Below, in pieces: positions 18,982 to 27,759 of a DNA stretch of 64,000 bases; position 1 is the first letter of the stretch, and every line of letters begins with the position of its first letter. This DNA comes from Streptomyces sp. NBC_01439. Its GTDB lineage: Bacteria > Actinomycetota > Actinomycetes > Streptomycetales > Streptomycetaceae. A program made the position numbers and the translations under genes. Under the pieces are notes generated by a model, which was not told where the DNA came from, searched no databases, and worked only from the letters and a program-made list of their open reading frames with translations. The stretch is taken from NCBI RefSeq assembly GCF_036227605.1, contig NZ_CP109487.1:6633501-6697500 (forward strand), in the 5' to 3' direction.

Positions 18982-19704
18982 TCAGCCCGGAACGGTCTCC
19001 GACGCCCCGCCCGGCACCAGCGCACCGAGCCGCGCGACCAGCTCCCCGAACGGCCCGTCGGCGGGCTCGCCGGCCAGGATCCCCACGAGGATCCCCGCCA
19101 TCTCCGCGTCGTACGCGGCGCTCACGGCGGCCAGCGCGGCGAAGTCGTGCACCAGCTGCAGTTCCAGTTCGCCCCGCGGGATCCGGCGTCCGTCCAGCCA
19201 GATCAGTGCGGTGGACTCGGCGAGCGACACCCAGGACCGCACCACGAGCTCCAGGCGCGCGGGCGTGCGCTCCAGCCCGACGCCCAGGTGCGTGAGGATC
19301 TGCTCGTACGCCGCCTGTCGGACCTCGTCGATCATCGCGTTCGTCCGGCTGCTGCCGACGGCCGGACCACCGCGCATCAGAGCCGAGAAACCCGGGCCGT
19401 GGTCGTCGACGAAATCGAAGAACCGCCCCATCACCCGCAGCAGGCGCGCCCCGAGCGGCCCTTCCCGGGGCTCCACGAACCGCAGCGCCAGCTCGTCGGC
19501 CGCCCGCCGCAGCGCGGCCTCGTACAGGCTCAGCTTGCCCGGAAAGTAGTGGTAGACGAGCGGCCGGGATATCCCGGCGGCCGCCGCGATCTCGTCGATC
19601 GACACATCGTCGGGCGAGCGGTGGCTGAACAGCTCCAGGGCAACCCCGATCAGCTGCTGCCGCCGCTCCTCGACACCCATCCTGCGTCGCACCCCGGTTG
19701 TCAT
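18982..19704 (-). CDS. TetR/AcrR-family regulator
   Basis: This 240-residue one-component repressor has its helix-turn-helix at residues 15-60: RRQQLIGVALELFSHRS, then SIDEIAAAAGISRPLVYHYFPGKLSLY. The C-terminal ligand domain contains GRFFDFVDDHGPGFSALMRGG, as in TetR proteins that govern lipid or drug functions in actinomycetes. It is the last gene of a leftward set, 24 bp after the reductase gene at 19729, and it probably autoregulates the set. No operator could be fixed by eye. The inducer is unknown. Confidence 0.85.
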   Translation of the reverse strand: MTTGVRRRMGVEERRQQLIGVALELFSHRSPDDVSIDEIAAAAGISRPLVYHYFPGKLSLYEAALRRAADELALRFVEPREGPLGARLLRVMGRFFDFVDDHGPGFSALMRGGPAVGSSRTNAMIDEVRQAAYEQILTHLGVGLERTPARLELVVRSWVSLAESTALIWLDGRRIPRGELELQLVHDFAALAAVSAAYDAEMAGILVGILAGEPADGPFGELVARLGALVPGGASETVPG

Positions 19705-19728
19705 GCGGAACAGCCTACTGGGGAGCGT

Positions 19729-20775
19729 TCACAGGTCCAGGACCAGTCGGTCCCCCTTCGCGCGGGAGACGCACAGCAGCATCGAGTCCCCGCGCTCCTG
19801 GTCCGTGAGGAGCTCGTCCCGGTGATCCACCCCGCCCGCCAGGACCCGGTGTTGGCAGGTCCCGCAGAAACCCTGCTCGCAGGAGTACGGGGTGTCCGGC
19901 AGTTCCCGGCGCACCGCGGCCAGCGCGCTCTCGTCCGCCGCGACCTCGACGACCCGGCCCGAGCGGCGCAGTTCGACCGTGAAGGCCCGCCCCGGACCGG
20001 GCTCGCCCGCCGGGGCGAACCGCTCCAGGTGCACCGCCGCCGGATCCGCGGCCGCCTCCGTGACGGCCCGCATCAGCGGCTCCGGACCGCAGCAGTAGAC
20101 CAGGGTGCCGGGCGCCGCCGCGGCCACCGGGGCCAGGTCGGGCAGGCCCGTCTCGTCCTCGGGGAGGACCGACACCCGGTCGCCGTAGGGTGCGAGGTCG
20201 TCCAGGAAGGGCATCGAGTCGAGGGTGCGGCCCCCGTAGAGGAGGGTCCAGTCGGCGCCCGCCGCCGTGGCCGCCCGCAGCATCGGCAGGATCGGGGTGA
20301 TGCCGATGCCGCCCGCGACGAAGGCGTACGAGGCCGCCGGGACCAGCTCGAAGCGGTTGCGCGGCGGACGCAGCTCCAGCTCGGCGCCCTCGACCAGCTG
20401 GGCGTGCGCCTCGCGGGAGCCGCCCCGGCCGTCCTCGACCAGCCGGATCGCGATCGTGTAGCGGCCCCCGTCCGCCGGGTCGCCGCACAGCGAGTACTGG
20501 CGGACCATGCCCGAGGGCAGGGTGACGTCCACGTGCGCTCCCGGGGTCCAGGCCGGGAGGTCCGGCGACTCCAGGGTCAGCAGCAGCACGCCCTGCGCCG
20601 GCTCCGTACGGGAGACGATCAGCGCCCGCAGCGCGCGGCGCGGGGAGCGGCCCGAGACCGGCACCTCCAGGGCGGGCAGTGGCCACAACGGGGAGTCGCC
20701 GATGCGGCGCTTCAGGGCGCGCCGGGTCACCCAGACCGCGCCCAGGGCGGCCGTGACCGCGAGGGCGCGCCTCAT
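19729..20775 (-). CDS. membrane-anchored flavin/[2Fe-2S] ferredoxin reductase
   Basis: This 348-residue electron-transfer protein starts with an N-terminal hydrophobic anchor (residues 1-20). A ferredoxin-NADP reductase-type flavin domain with RQYSLCGDP (92-100) follows, then a nucleotide domain with GGIGITPI (155-162) and CCGPEPLM. A C-terminal plant-type ferredoxin domain binds [2Fe-2S] through C299, C304, C307 and C335. Such proteins pass electrons from NAD(P)H to oxygenases or desaturases. Its ATG overlaps the stop of the upstream di-iron protein gene (ATGA), a strong sign that it is that protein's reductase. Confidence 0.88.
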   Translation of the reverse strand: MRRALAVTAALGAVWVTRRALKRRIGDSPLWPLPALEVPVSGRSPRRALRALIVSRTEPAQGVLLLTLESPDLPAWTPGAHVDVTLPSGMVRQYSLCGDPADGGRYTIAIRLVEDGRGGSREAHAQLVEGAELELRPPRNRFELVPAASYAFVAGGIGITPILPMLRAATAAGADWTLLYGGRTLDSMPFLDDLAPYGDRVSVLPEDETGLPDLAPVAAAAPGTLVYCCGPEPLMRAVTEAAADPAAVHLERFAPAGEPGPGRAFTVELRRSGRVVEVAADESALAAVRRELPDTPYSCEQGFCGTCQHRVLAGGVDHRDELLTDQERGDSMLLCVSRAKGDRLVLDL

Positions 20776-21668
20776 GCCCGTACCCCGCCGTTCGCACCGG
20801 GGGAGGCGGCGAGGTACGCCACGGCCTGGGCCGTCGAGCCCTCCTGCGAGGGGTGGTAGCTGCGCGAGAGGTACTTCGGGACGGACTTCAGCATCGCTCC
20901 CGTCGACGGGAGCACCCCCTGCTGCCCCGCCACGAAGAACTTCCCGAAGGAAGCCTTGCCGTCCACCAGGTGCGGGTCGTTCTCCATGAAGAAGCGCACC
21001 CCGCGCTGCCACAGGAACACCAGGGCCGAGAAGGCGGTCGCCCAGGTCCGGGCCCTGCGCCGGTAGGTGCCGTCGACGTGCATGAAGAGGTCGAAGGCCA
21101 CCGAGCGGTGCTCGACCTCCTCCGCCCCGTGCCAGCGCAGCAGGTCCAGCATGGTGGGGTCGGCGCCCCGCCGGTCGAGCGCGTCGGCGTTCAGCACCCA
21201 GTCGCCGAGGAACGCCGTGTAGTGCTCGATCGCCGCGATCATCGCGACCCGTTCCATCAGCCACCAGTGGCGGGCCCGGCCCGGCGGCAGGGTCCGGTCG
21301 CCGAGGAGCTTCTCGAACAACCAGTCCACCTGCGCGGTGTAGGGGGTCGGGTCCAGTCCGAGCCGCTTGAGGTGGGGGAGCACGTCGTCGTGGGCGGTGG
21401 CGTGCATGGCCTCCTGGCCGATGAAGCCGACGACGTCCGACCGCAGCCGCTCGTCCTCGATGTACGGGAGCACCTGCTTGTAGACGTGGACGAACCAGCG
21501 CTCCCCGGCGGGGAGCAACAGGTGCAGCACATTGATCATGTGCCCGGCGAACGGGTCGCCGGGCAGCCAGTGGAGCGGGGTGTCCTCCCAGCCGAAGGAC
21601 ACGTTCCGGGGCCTCAGTTCGACGTGTTCCGACGCCACGGGGGCGGGTGCGAGCGGCGTATTAGACAT
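20772..21668 (-). CDS. PF10118-type protein with ferritin-like di-iron site (annotated elsewhere as metal-dependent hydrolase)
   Basis: This 298-residue protein belongs, by its GQEAMHATAHD and HGAEEVEHRSVAFD blocks, to the predicted metal-dependent hydrolases of PF10118. The putative ligands follow the order of ferritin-like di-iron enzymes: E56, E86-x-x-H89, E148 and E184-x-x-H187, with spacings of 30, 62 and 36 residues. This favours an oxygen-activating oxidase, desaturase or hydroxylase over a hydrolase. It is translationally coupled to a flavin/[2Fe-2S] reductase, the usual electron donor of such enzymes, and followed by a TetR gene. The family call is solid; the di-iron reading is my inference and the substrate is unknown, possibly a lipid. 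Confidence 0.8.
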   Translation of the reverse strand: MSNTPLAPAPVASEHVELRPRNVSFGWEDTPLHWLPGDPFAGHMINVLHLLLPAGERWFVHVYKQVLPYIEDERLRSDVVGFIGQEAMHATAHDDVLPHLKRLGLDPTPYTAQVDWLFEKLLGDRTLPPGRARHWWLMERVAMIAAIEHYTAFLGDWVLNADALDRRGADPTMLDLLRWHGAEEVEHRSVAFDLFMHVDGTYRRRARTWATAFSALVFLWQRGVRFFMENDPHLVDGKASFGKFFVAGQQGVLPSTGAMLKSVPKYLSRSYHPSQEGSTAQAVAYLAASPGANGGVRA

Positions 21669-21815
21669 AGCGTCAATGTACTGATGGGTAGGAAGGAGGA
21701 GAAGCCCCCTGGGCTGACTTCTCCGGACGCACCACTGCCCGGGCGCGGCTGCGTCCGGGCAGTGGTGCGTGTCGACGTGCGTACGGGGTCGTACGGGTTG
21801 TTCGGGTCGTGCGGG

Positions 21816-23261
21816 CTATCGCCCGATGTGACCGGTCGTGAGGGCCCACTCGCGGTTCAGGGTGCCCAGCGGGATCTTGCGCTCGAAGAGGGGCGTGCCG
21901 AACAGCGACAGCTGGAGCTGGAGGTTCCCGCTCAGGTCGAAGCCGCCGTACAGCGCCCAGGCGCCGTCGAGGGAGGTCTTGCCGTCGCTGGACGCGGTCG
22001 CCTTGACGTCTCCCTCGCCGCGCAGGTACGGGGCGAAGTCCGCGGTGACGCCGACGGCGCCGTAGAGGCCGACGGAGGCCTCTGCGCCGAGCGCGCCCTT
22101 GACCTTTCCGGCGGCGGTGACGCTCGCCTTGACCGGCGTGCTCTTCACGTTCGAGGCGCTGACCGGGGTCCAGCCCTTGCCCGCGGCGTAGCTGCCGCCG
22201 ACCTTGAAGTCACCCTTGACGTCCTGCTGGACGTCCAGGGTCACGCGACCGTCGGCCTCCACCTGGATGTAGCAGGTCAGGGCCAGGTTGACGACGACCG
22301 GCACGGGGCCGACCTGGATGACGGGCGAGCTGTGCAGCTTGGCGAACGGGATCCGCTTGGGCGCCCCGGTGCTCGCGGCGGCGCGGCCCTGGAGCTTCCA
22401 CTGCGAGGACCAGTCACCGCTCATGCCGAGGAAGGCGCCGCGCGGACCGGGGGCGCCGCCGGTGTGGCCGTCGTACGCGAACTCGACCTGCGGGGCGAGC
22501 TGGACGAAACCGGACACCGAGGCACCGGCCGAGGCGGGGGCGTCCGGGGCGGTGTCGACGGAGGCGTTGACGTCGAGCCGCAGGTTGCCGAGCGGCAGCT
22601 TCGCGCCCTCGGGGCCGAAGGTCAGACCCGGGCCCTTGGCCCAGGAGAAGGTGACGCCCTTCGTCAGGGGTTCGACGGTGACCGCCGCCGGGTCGACGGG
22701 GACCTTGCCGTCGGCCTTGTCGTCGCCCAGGACGGCGGCCAGCGTGGTGGAGGCGGTCTTGACCTCGGTGCCCTTGTCGGTCTTGCCGACGACCTCGGTG
22801 ACCTTGGCGAGCAGTCCGTCCGGGGCGCCGGGGGCGGGTGCGCTGGCGATGACATCGCCCACCGCGACGGGCTTGTCGGCGTCGGGGGACTTGCCGGCCT
22901 CAGGAGACTTGCCGGCCTCGGGGGACTTGCCCGTCCCAGACGACTTGCCGGGCGAGGGCGAACGGCTCGGCTCCTGCGCGGGCTTGGCGATGACGGCCCG
23001 ACCGCTGGCCTTGTCGTAGGAGGCGACCTTCAGCGTGGACTGCTCGGTCTTGCCCTTCCCATCGGCCCGGGCCACGGCCGCCGGCGTGGGCGTTCCCTGG
23101 GGGGCCGCGGCCACGTCGAGCTGCTGCGACGTGCCGTCGGACGAGGGGGCGACGGCGGCGGGTTCGGCGGCGTCGTTGTGAGGGGTCGAGCCGCAGCCGG
23201 TGGCGGTGAGGGCGAGGGCGGTCAAGCCGGGTATGAGGAGGCGTCGGGCGAGCGTGCGCAC
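21816..23261 (-). CDS. large secreted lipoprotein of unknown function, 481 aa
   Basis: A lipobox (LTATGC, Cys23) follows a typical signal peptide. Residues 90-135 are a flexible Ser/Pro/Lys linker with the near-perfect repeat GKSPEAGKSPEAGKSPDA. The rest (140-481) is rich in alternating polar and hydrophobic residues with VSGFVQLAPQVEFAY and AEASVGLYGAVGVTADFAPYLRGE, suggesting a beta-rich, perhaps barrel or sandwich, extracytoplasmic domain. I do not recognise the family. It stands alone upstream of the di-iron operon on the same strand, 147 bp from it. Confidence 0.8.
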   Translation of the reverse strand: MRTLARRLLIPGLTALALTATGCGSTPHNDAAEPAAVAPSSDGTSQQLDVAAAPQGTPTPAAVARADGKGKTEQSTLKVASYDKASGRAVIAKPAQEPSRSPSPGKSSGTGKSPEAGKSPEAGKSPDADKPVAVGDVIASAPAPGAPDGLLAKVTEVVGKTDKGTEVKTASTTLAAVLGDDKADGKVPVDPAAVTVEPLTKGVTFSWAKGPGLTFGPEGAKLPLGNLRLDVNASVDTAPDAPASAGASVSGFVQLAPQVEFAYDGHTGGAPGPRGAFLGMSGDWSSQWKLQGRAAASTGAPKRIPFAKLHSSPVIQVGPVPVVVNLALTCYIQVEADGRVTLDVQQDVKGDFKVGGSYAAGKGWTPVSASNVKSTPVKASVTAAGKVKGALGAEASVGLYGAVGVTADFAPYLRGEGDVKATASSDGKTSLDGAWALYGGFDLSGNLQLQLSLFGTPLFERKIPLGTLNREWALTTGHIGR

Positions 23262-23415
23262 GTGGGGTGACCTTCAGGTGGGGGAGGGGTGTTGGGGGTT
23301 ACCGCTTGGTAACCGGAACCCGATCATGCCATGTATCCACCGCGACCGTCATGTCCGGATCCCGCCAACTACCCGACGGTTCCTGACGGTTGAAGCTTCA
23401 CCCACTCGCGAGGCG

Positions 23416-25356
23416 TTACCGCAGCACCCCCGCCTTCGTGCCGTCCGTCAACGTGCCCGACAGGTCCACCTGTGCACCCGCCGGCGCCTTCACCGCCAGC
23501 CGGTTGCCGTGCGTCGACCCGCTCACCCCGCCGCCCGACACCGCCAGCGAGGCGAACTGCGCACTGCCCGCCGCCAGCACGTACCACTGACCGGCCCGCG
23601 ACTTCCACAGCACGCCCGCCAGCACCCGCGGTTCTCGCGACCCGCAGGCCGCCGACCCCTCCGAGCGGGCCGCCTGCGCCGCCATCGGGGCGCCCGGGGC
23701 GAGGAACTGCGCCTGCACCCGATCGGCCGCCCCCTGCCAGGTCTCGGCCCGCGTGCAGAGCCAGGCCGCCGTCCCGTCGCCCTCCGGCAGCGGCTGCTTG
23801 GCGTACGTCCACGCGTTGACCGTACGGACCCCGTGCGAGCGGACCGCCGGCAGCAGGCAGGCGATCCGCGACCAGTCCCCGAGCTCCGCGGCCTCCGTCA
23901 CGTCGCGCTCGGCGCCCGGCGCACCCGACGTCAGCCGGGCCGGGGTCAGTTCACCGAGGTCGGTGATCAGCCGCGTGGCGCCGTCGCCCGTCAGGGCCAG
24001 CGCGTTCCAGCTCGTACAGCTCCCCGCCGGCGCCGGGCCCGCCACCGGCGGGGTCACCCCGTCCGGGGTCGTCTTCAGCACCACCACCGGGGCGGCGGGC
24101 TTGAGCAGGTCCCGCAGGGCCGTGCCGGTGACCCAGGGCGCGGTGAGGTAGCGGACGTTGCCGTCGACCCTGCTGAGCACGAGCGCGGTCGCGGTCTCCG
24201 CCGAGGCGCCGTCGGTCCGGGCGAAGTCGAGGGCGGCGCCCGCGGTCCCGGTCCGCGGTTCGGCGTACCGGACCACGCGCAGGCCGTCGTACATCAGGAC
24301 CACGACGGCCTGGTCCACGGCGCCCGCGAACAGCAGCTGCGCCGGCCCCATCGGCGGCCCGGCGGGCGTGCCCGCCGTGGCCGAGGTGACCACCGAGGGG
24401 CCGGGCCGGGCCCACACGGCCAGTGCCCGGCGCAGCAGCTCCGTGTCCCCGACCCGGTCGCCGCGGGCGGGCCAGGTGGAGAAGTCCGTACGGGACGACG
24501 TGTGCCAGAGGGCGGGCGCGGCCCGGACCAGCTTCGCGGGATCCAGGGCTTGCTCGGCCGCGGCGTTGCGCGCGTACGGCGGGGCGGCGGCCCCGTCCGA
24601 GCCCCAGCCCCCACCGGGCAGCGCGAGCAGCGCCCCGCACACGGCGAGGGCCGCCCCGGCGGCCAGCGCGGCCCGCCCCAGACGCCGCCGCCGCAGCAGG
24701 TCGGTGGGCCGGGCCTGGAGCACGCACGGGTCGAACTCGGGGGAGGCGAACAGGGCGTCGTTGGCAGGATCCCCGGACTCCCGGGCCGCGGCGGCGGGAT
24801 CCGCGACGCCGGCCTCGTCGAGCACCCGGAGCACTTCGGGCTCGGACAGCCGTTCCAGGGCCCGCAGTACGCAAGCGGCCCGGCCCGGCCCGTCGAGGGT
24901 GGCCAGCCACTGGTCGAGGGCGAGCTCCTCGGCCCCGCCCGAGCGGGGGAACAGCCGCAGCCCCCACACCTGGGGGAGTACCGGAGGGAGCTGCGCGCGC
25001 CGCGGCAGCGCCCGGAACGTCAGCGGGATCCCCGCCTCCAGGGCGGCGCGCAGCACGCGCAGCCGGACGTACGCGTACCCGGAGTCCTCCGCCCCGTCCC
25101 GCTGCCCCGGAACCCCGCCCCGCACGGCGGCCGCGGCCGCCGCCCCGTCCCGCCGCCCGCGCGGCAGCGCCCGCTGGACCAGCGAGTGGGCGGTGAGCAC
25201 CCGCCGGTTGCGACCGAGGGCGGGCGGCAGCACCAGATAGGCGAGCCGCACCAGCCGGGGGTAGTGCTCGACGATGGCGGCTTCGGCCTGCTCGACGTCC
25301 GGCGGCACGGGAGACACGGGAGGCAGGTGGCGGGTGGCGGTATCCGGCGCAGTCAC
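23416..25356 (-). CDS. membrane-anchored protein with sigma-like N-terminus
   Basis: This is a 646-residue protein. Residues 25-65 (EHYPRLVRLAYLVLPPALGR, then RRVLTAHSLVQRALP) resemble region 2 of ECF sigma factors. Residues 150-190 (LDGPGRAACVLRALERLSEPEVLRVLDEAGV) resemble region 4. One membrane span lies near residues 230-250 (AALAAGAALAVCGALLALPGG). About 390 extracytoplasmic residues follow, with several cysteines that could pair (GSCTSW, IACLLP, AWLCTR, SAACGS). The layout suggests a cytoplasmic regulatory part fused to an outside sensor, but no such function is established. A small coding potential dip near the start leaves the ATG at 25356 probable rather than certain. Confidence 0.7.
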   Translation of the reverse strand: MTAPDTATRHLPPVSPVPPDVEQAEAAIVEHYPRLVRLAYLVLPPALGRNRRVLTAHSLVQRALPRGRRDGAAAAAAVRGGVPGQRDGAEDSGYAYVRLRVLRAALEAGIPLTFRALPRRAQLPPVLPQVWGLRLFPRSGGAEELALDQWLATLDGPGRAACVLRALERLSEPEVLRVLDEAGVADPAAAARESGDPANDALFASPEFDPCVLQARPTDLLRRRRLGRAALAAGAALAVCGALLALPGGGWGSDGAAAPPYARNAAAEQALDPAKLVRAAPALWHTSSRTDFSTWPARGDRVGDTELLRRALAVWARPGPSVVTSATAGTPAGPPMGPAQLLFAGAVDQAVVVLMYDGLRVVRYAEPRTGTAGAALDFARTDGASAETATALVLSRVDGNVRYLTAPWVTGTALRDLLKPAAPVVVLKTTPDGVTPPVAGPAPAGSCTSWNALALTGDGATRLITDLGELTPARLTSGAPGAERDVTEAAELGDWSRIACLLPAVRSHGVRTVNAWTYAKQPLPEGDGTAAWLCTRAETWQGAADRVQAQFLAPGAPMAAQAARSEGSAACGSREPRVLAGVLWKSRAGQWYVLAAGSAQFASLAVSGGGVSGSTHGNRLAVKAPAGAQVDLSGTLTDGTKAGVLR

Positions 25357-25484
25357 GTTCAGCAGAACGAGCGAATCGTCGGATGGTCACCGGTCCCGGC
25401 CACCCACCCGGCCCGGCCCGGACCCCCGCCCGGGGTGCTGCGTCAGGCCGTGGCGTCAGGGCGCGTGGTGTTCAGGGAGCGGGG

Positions 25485-26279
25485 TCACCCCACCAGACGG
25501 GCGCGCAGCGCCTCGACCGTCTCGTCGGCGACACCGAGCCCCTCGCGCACGTACTTCTCCATAGAGCCGTACCGCGTCTCGACCTCGTCCAGCGCCGCCC
25601 GCAGGTAGGAGGGGAAGACGCCGATCAGTGCGAGCGCGATGTCCGGGTCGCCGCCGGCCGCCGTGAAGCCCTCGATCATCGGGGCGAAAGCCTGCTTGAC
25701 CGCCGGATTGACGGACAGGTATTCGGCCATCAGGGTCTCGTCGTCCGCGCCCAGCAGCGCCAGGATGACCGTCGCGCCCCAGCCGGTCCGGTCCTTGCCG
25801 GCCGTGCAGTGGAACAGCAGCGGGCCCGAGTCGGCGTCGGCGGCCTCGGTGAGCAGCATCCGGTACGCGGCCTGCGCGGATCCGGAGTTCACGAAGGACC
25901 GGTAGGTGTCGGCGAACAGGGCCTGCGCCCGCCCGCCGCCCAGGTGCTCCTCGGCCACGGGCGGGTCGGACAGCAGGTCCTTGAGCTGCACCGCGGCGGG
26001 CAGCCTGGCGGAGTTCAGCTTGTCGGCGAGGACGTCACCGACCAGGACCCGGGCCCCGGCGGGTATCCGGTCGGGGTGGTCGGCGCGCTCGGCGTCGGTG
26101 CGGAAGTCGATGACGGTGCGCAGGCCCAGCCCGGCCACCACCGGGTCGGCGTCGAGGTCGAGCCGGTCGAGCTGGCCGGAGCGCAGGACCAGGCCGGGGC
26201 GGACCGTGCGGCCGCCGGGGAGCGGGGTGCCGCCGAGGTCGCGGAGGTTGGCGACGGTGGTGGACGGGGTGGCGGTCAT
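25485..26279 (-). CDS. tyrosine-protein phosphatase (PF13350 type)
   Basis: This 264-residue phosphatase has NLRDLGG near the N-terminus and the P-loop HCTAGKDRTG at 157-166, giving nucleophile C158 and phosphate-binding R164. This is the PTP/dual-specificity signature of the family that includes mycobacterial PtpB, which acts on phosphotyrosine and phosphoinositides. The ATG at 26279 is preferred over the one at 26312 because CAGGAG lies about nine bases upstream and the family begins at this point. There is no signal peptide, so it acts in the cytoplasm unless exported otherwise. It follows the rhomboid-like gene by 25 bp in the same direction. Confidence 0.88.
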   Translation of the reverse strand: MTATPSTTVANLRDLGGTPLPGGRTVRPGLVLRSGQLDRLDLDADPVVAGLGLRTVIDFRTDAERADHPDRIPAGARVLVGDVLADKLNSARLPAAVQLKDLLSDPPVAEEHLGGGRAQALFADTYRSFVNSGSAQAAYRMLLTEAADADSGPLLFHCTAGKDRTGWGATVILALLGADDETLMAEYLSVNPAVKQAFAPMIEGFTAAGGDPDIALALIGVFPSYLRAALDEVETRYGSMEKYVREGLGVADETVEALRARLVG

Positions 26280-26304
26280 CGTGGCAGCTCCTGCGAGGTG
26301 TGGT

Positions 26305-26892
26305 TCATGCAATTTTCTGATGATTCGGCCCGGAAAGGTAATCGAAGGCCAGCGAGACCCCGATGCCCACCCCGAGCGCGGCCAGGTGCCCGGCGTCCGT
26401 GAAGGTGCGCCCGCGCCGGACCACGGGCGCCGCCGCGAGCGCCAGCAGCCCCACCCGCGCGGCCGTACGGACGGCTCCGCGCGGCAGGGCCGAGGTCAAC
26501 GAGCCGAGCACGGTGTTGAACCCGTAGCTCGTCCCCACGTCCACCGCGCGCCGCGTCCCGTGATCGGCGCTCCCGCGCAGGGCTCCGTAGACGAGGAGGG
26601 TCGCCGCGGCGTGCCCGAACAGGAACACCGAGGCCACCCACCACGCTCCGTACGCGTACTCGGCGTACCCGAGGACCGCGACGAGCAGCAGCGCGTAGGG
26701 CAGGGGCATGGGCTCCTCGACGAGGAAAGCGCTGCTCAGCAGCGTCTCCCAGCGTCCGGCGGCGAGATTGTCGACGTTCGTGGAGCAGCCCCGGAGCAGC
26801 CGCTCCCGCTCGGCCGGCCCGGTGCGCTCCAGGGCGTAGGCCCCGAACTGCACCCCTCCGGCGTACACCGCTCCCCACGGAATTGGATTCAT
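26305..26892 (-). CDS. rhomboid-like membrane protein
   Basis: This 195-residue protein has about five or six hydrophobic segments. The candidate serine-protease dyad is S122 within GTSYG and H169 within TDAGH. The 47-residue separation and the location of both in membrane segments resemble rhomboid proteases. Streptomycete proteins of this kind are usually filed as rhomboid-like (PF20401), and activity has not been established for the group as far as I know. It shares a likely transcript with the tyrosine phosphatase downstream. The promoter region faces the Met/His-rich gene at 26956, only 63 bp away. Confidence 0.7.
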   Translation of the reverse strand: MNPIPWGAVYAGGVQFGAYALERTGPAERERLLRGCSTNVDNLAAGRWETLLSSAFLVEEPMPLPYALLLVAVLGYAEYAYGAWWVASVFLFGHAAATLLVYGALRGSADHGTRRAVDVGTSYGFNTVLGSLTSALPRGAVRTAARVGLLALAAAPVVRRGRTFTDAGHLAALGVGIGVSLAFDYLSGPNHQKIA

Positions 26893-26955
26893 CTACTCAT
26901 GATCGGATAAGCCTCTGGCGGGAACCAAGGGACCCCGTGCGAACATGTCTCGGCC

Positions 26956-27696
26956 ATGTTCGAATCATTCGCGCCGATGCGCGCCACGCGAGCCGCACTA
27001 TTCGCGGCGATGTGCGTCGCCCTGGGCGCGATCGGGCATTCGTTCATGTCCGGAACGGACCTTCCGTTCTTCGGCCTTCTGGGTGCTTTCGGGGTGACCT
27101 GGGGCTTTGCGTGGCTCGCCGCCGGGCGGCGGCGGGGCCCCGTGGGCATCACCGCCGCGGTGCTCTCCGTGCAGGGCGTACTGCACCTGGTGTTCTCGGG
27201 GGCGGCCGCGAAGCAGTTCGCCGCTACCGCAACGATGCACGGCCACCACTCGATGTCGGCCGCGGATGCGGGCGCCACGGCCGCCGAAGCCCCCGGCATG
27301 GCCGGCATGGCCCACATGGCGGGTGCCGCGGGGATGGCGGACGCCACCGGAATGGCCGGCACGGCCGGTCACGGCGGCGCCGCGATGATCGCCGGCCACG
27401 TGCTCGCCGGACTGCTCTGCGCCGCCTGGCTCGCCCGCGGCGAGGCCGCCTTCTTCCGACTGGCCCGCGTCCTGGCCACCGCCGCGCTCCACGCGGCCCG
27501 GCCGCTCGCCCGCGCGCTTGCCCTGGTCCGGGCACGGGCGGCCGCCGTACCGGCCCCGCCCGTCTTCCCCGCCCGGTACGAACGGCCGCGCCGCCTCCGC
27601 GGAGCCGTGCACGCCCATGCCGTGGTGCGCCGCGGGCCGCCCGGACGCGCTCCGCTCCCGCGTTCCACGGCCCCCGGACGGCCTGCCCACGCCTGA
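26956..27696 (+). CDS. Met/His-rich membrane protein, possible copper handling
   Basis: This is a 246-residue membrane protein. Helices lie at about residues 12-30, 36-55, 62-82 and 140-160. Between the third and fourth is a Met/His/Gly-rich loop (residues 95-140) with MHGHHSM and repeated GMAGMAHM-type runs, the kind of sequence that binds Cu(I)/Cu(II) in periplasmic copper proteins. The C-terminal 60 residues are basic and proline-rich. The PepSY protein next door also has a HxGHxM stretch. Metal binding is inferred from composition only. The start has no obvious Shine-Dalgarno sequence. Confidence 0.7.
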   Translation: MFESFAPMRATRAALFAAMCVALGAIGHSFMSGTDLPFFGLLGAFGVTWGFAWLAAGRRRGPVGITAAVLSVQGVLHLVFSGAAAKQFAATATMHGHHSMSAADAGATAAEAPGMAGMAHMAGAAGMADATGMAGTAGHGGAAMIAGHVLAGLLCAAWLARGEAAFFRLARVLATAALHAARPLARALALVRARAAAVPAPPVFPARYERPRRLRGAVHAHAVVRRGPPGRAPLPRSTAPGRPAHA

Positions 27697-27759
27697 CCTG
27701 GCGAAGCGGTGAGACCTGGGGCCCGAGTCCCCATGTCTTCACCAACCCCTAGGATCCCC

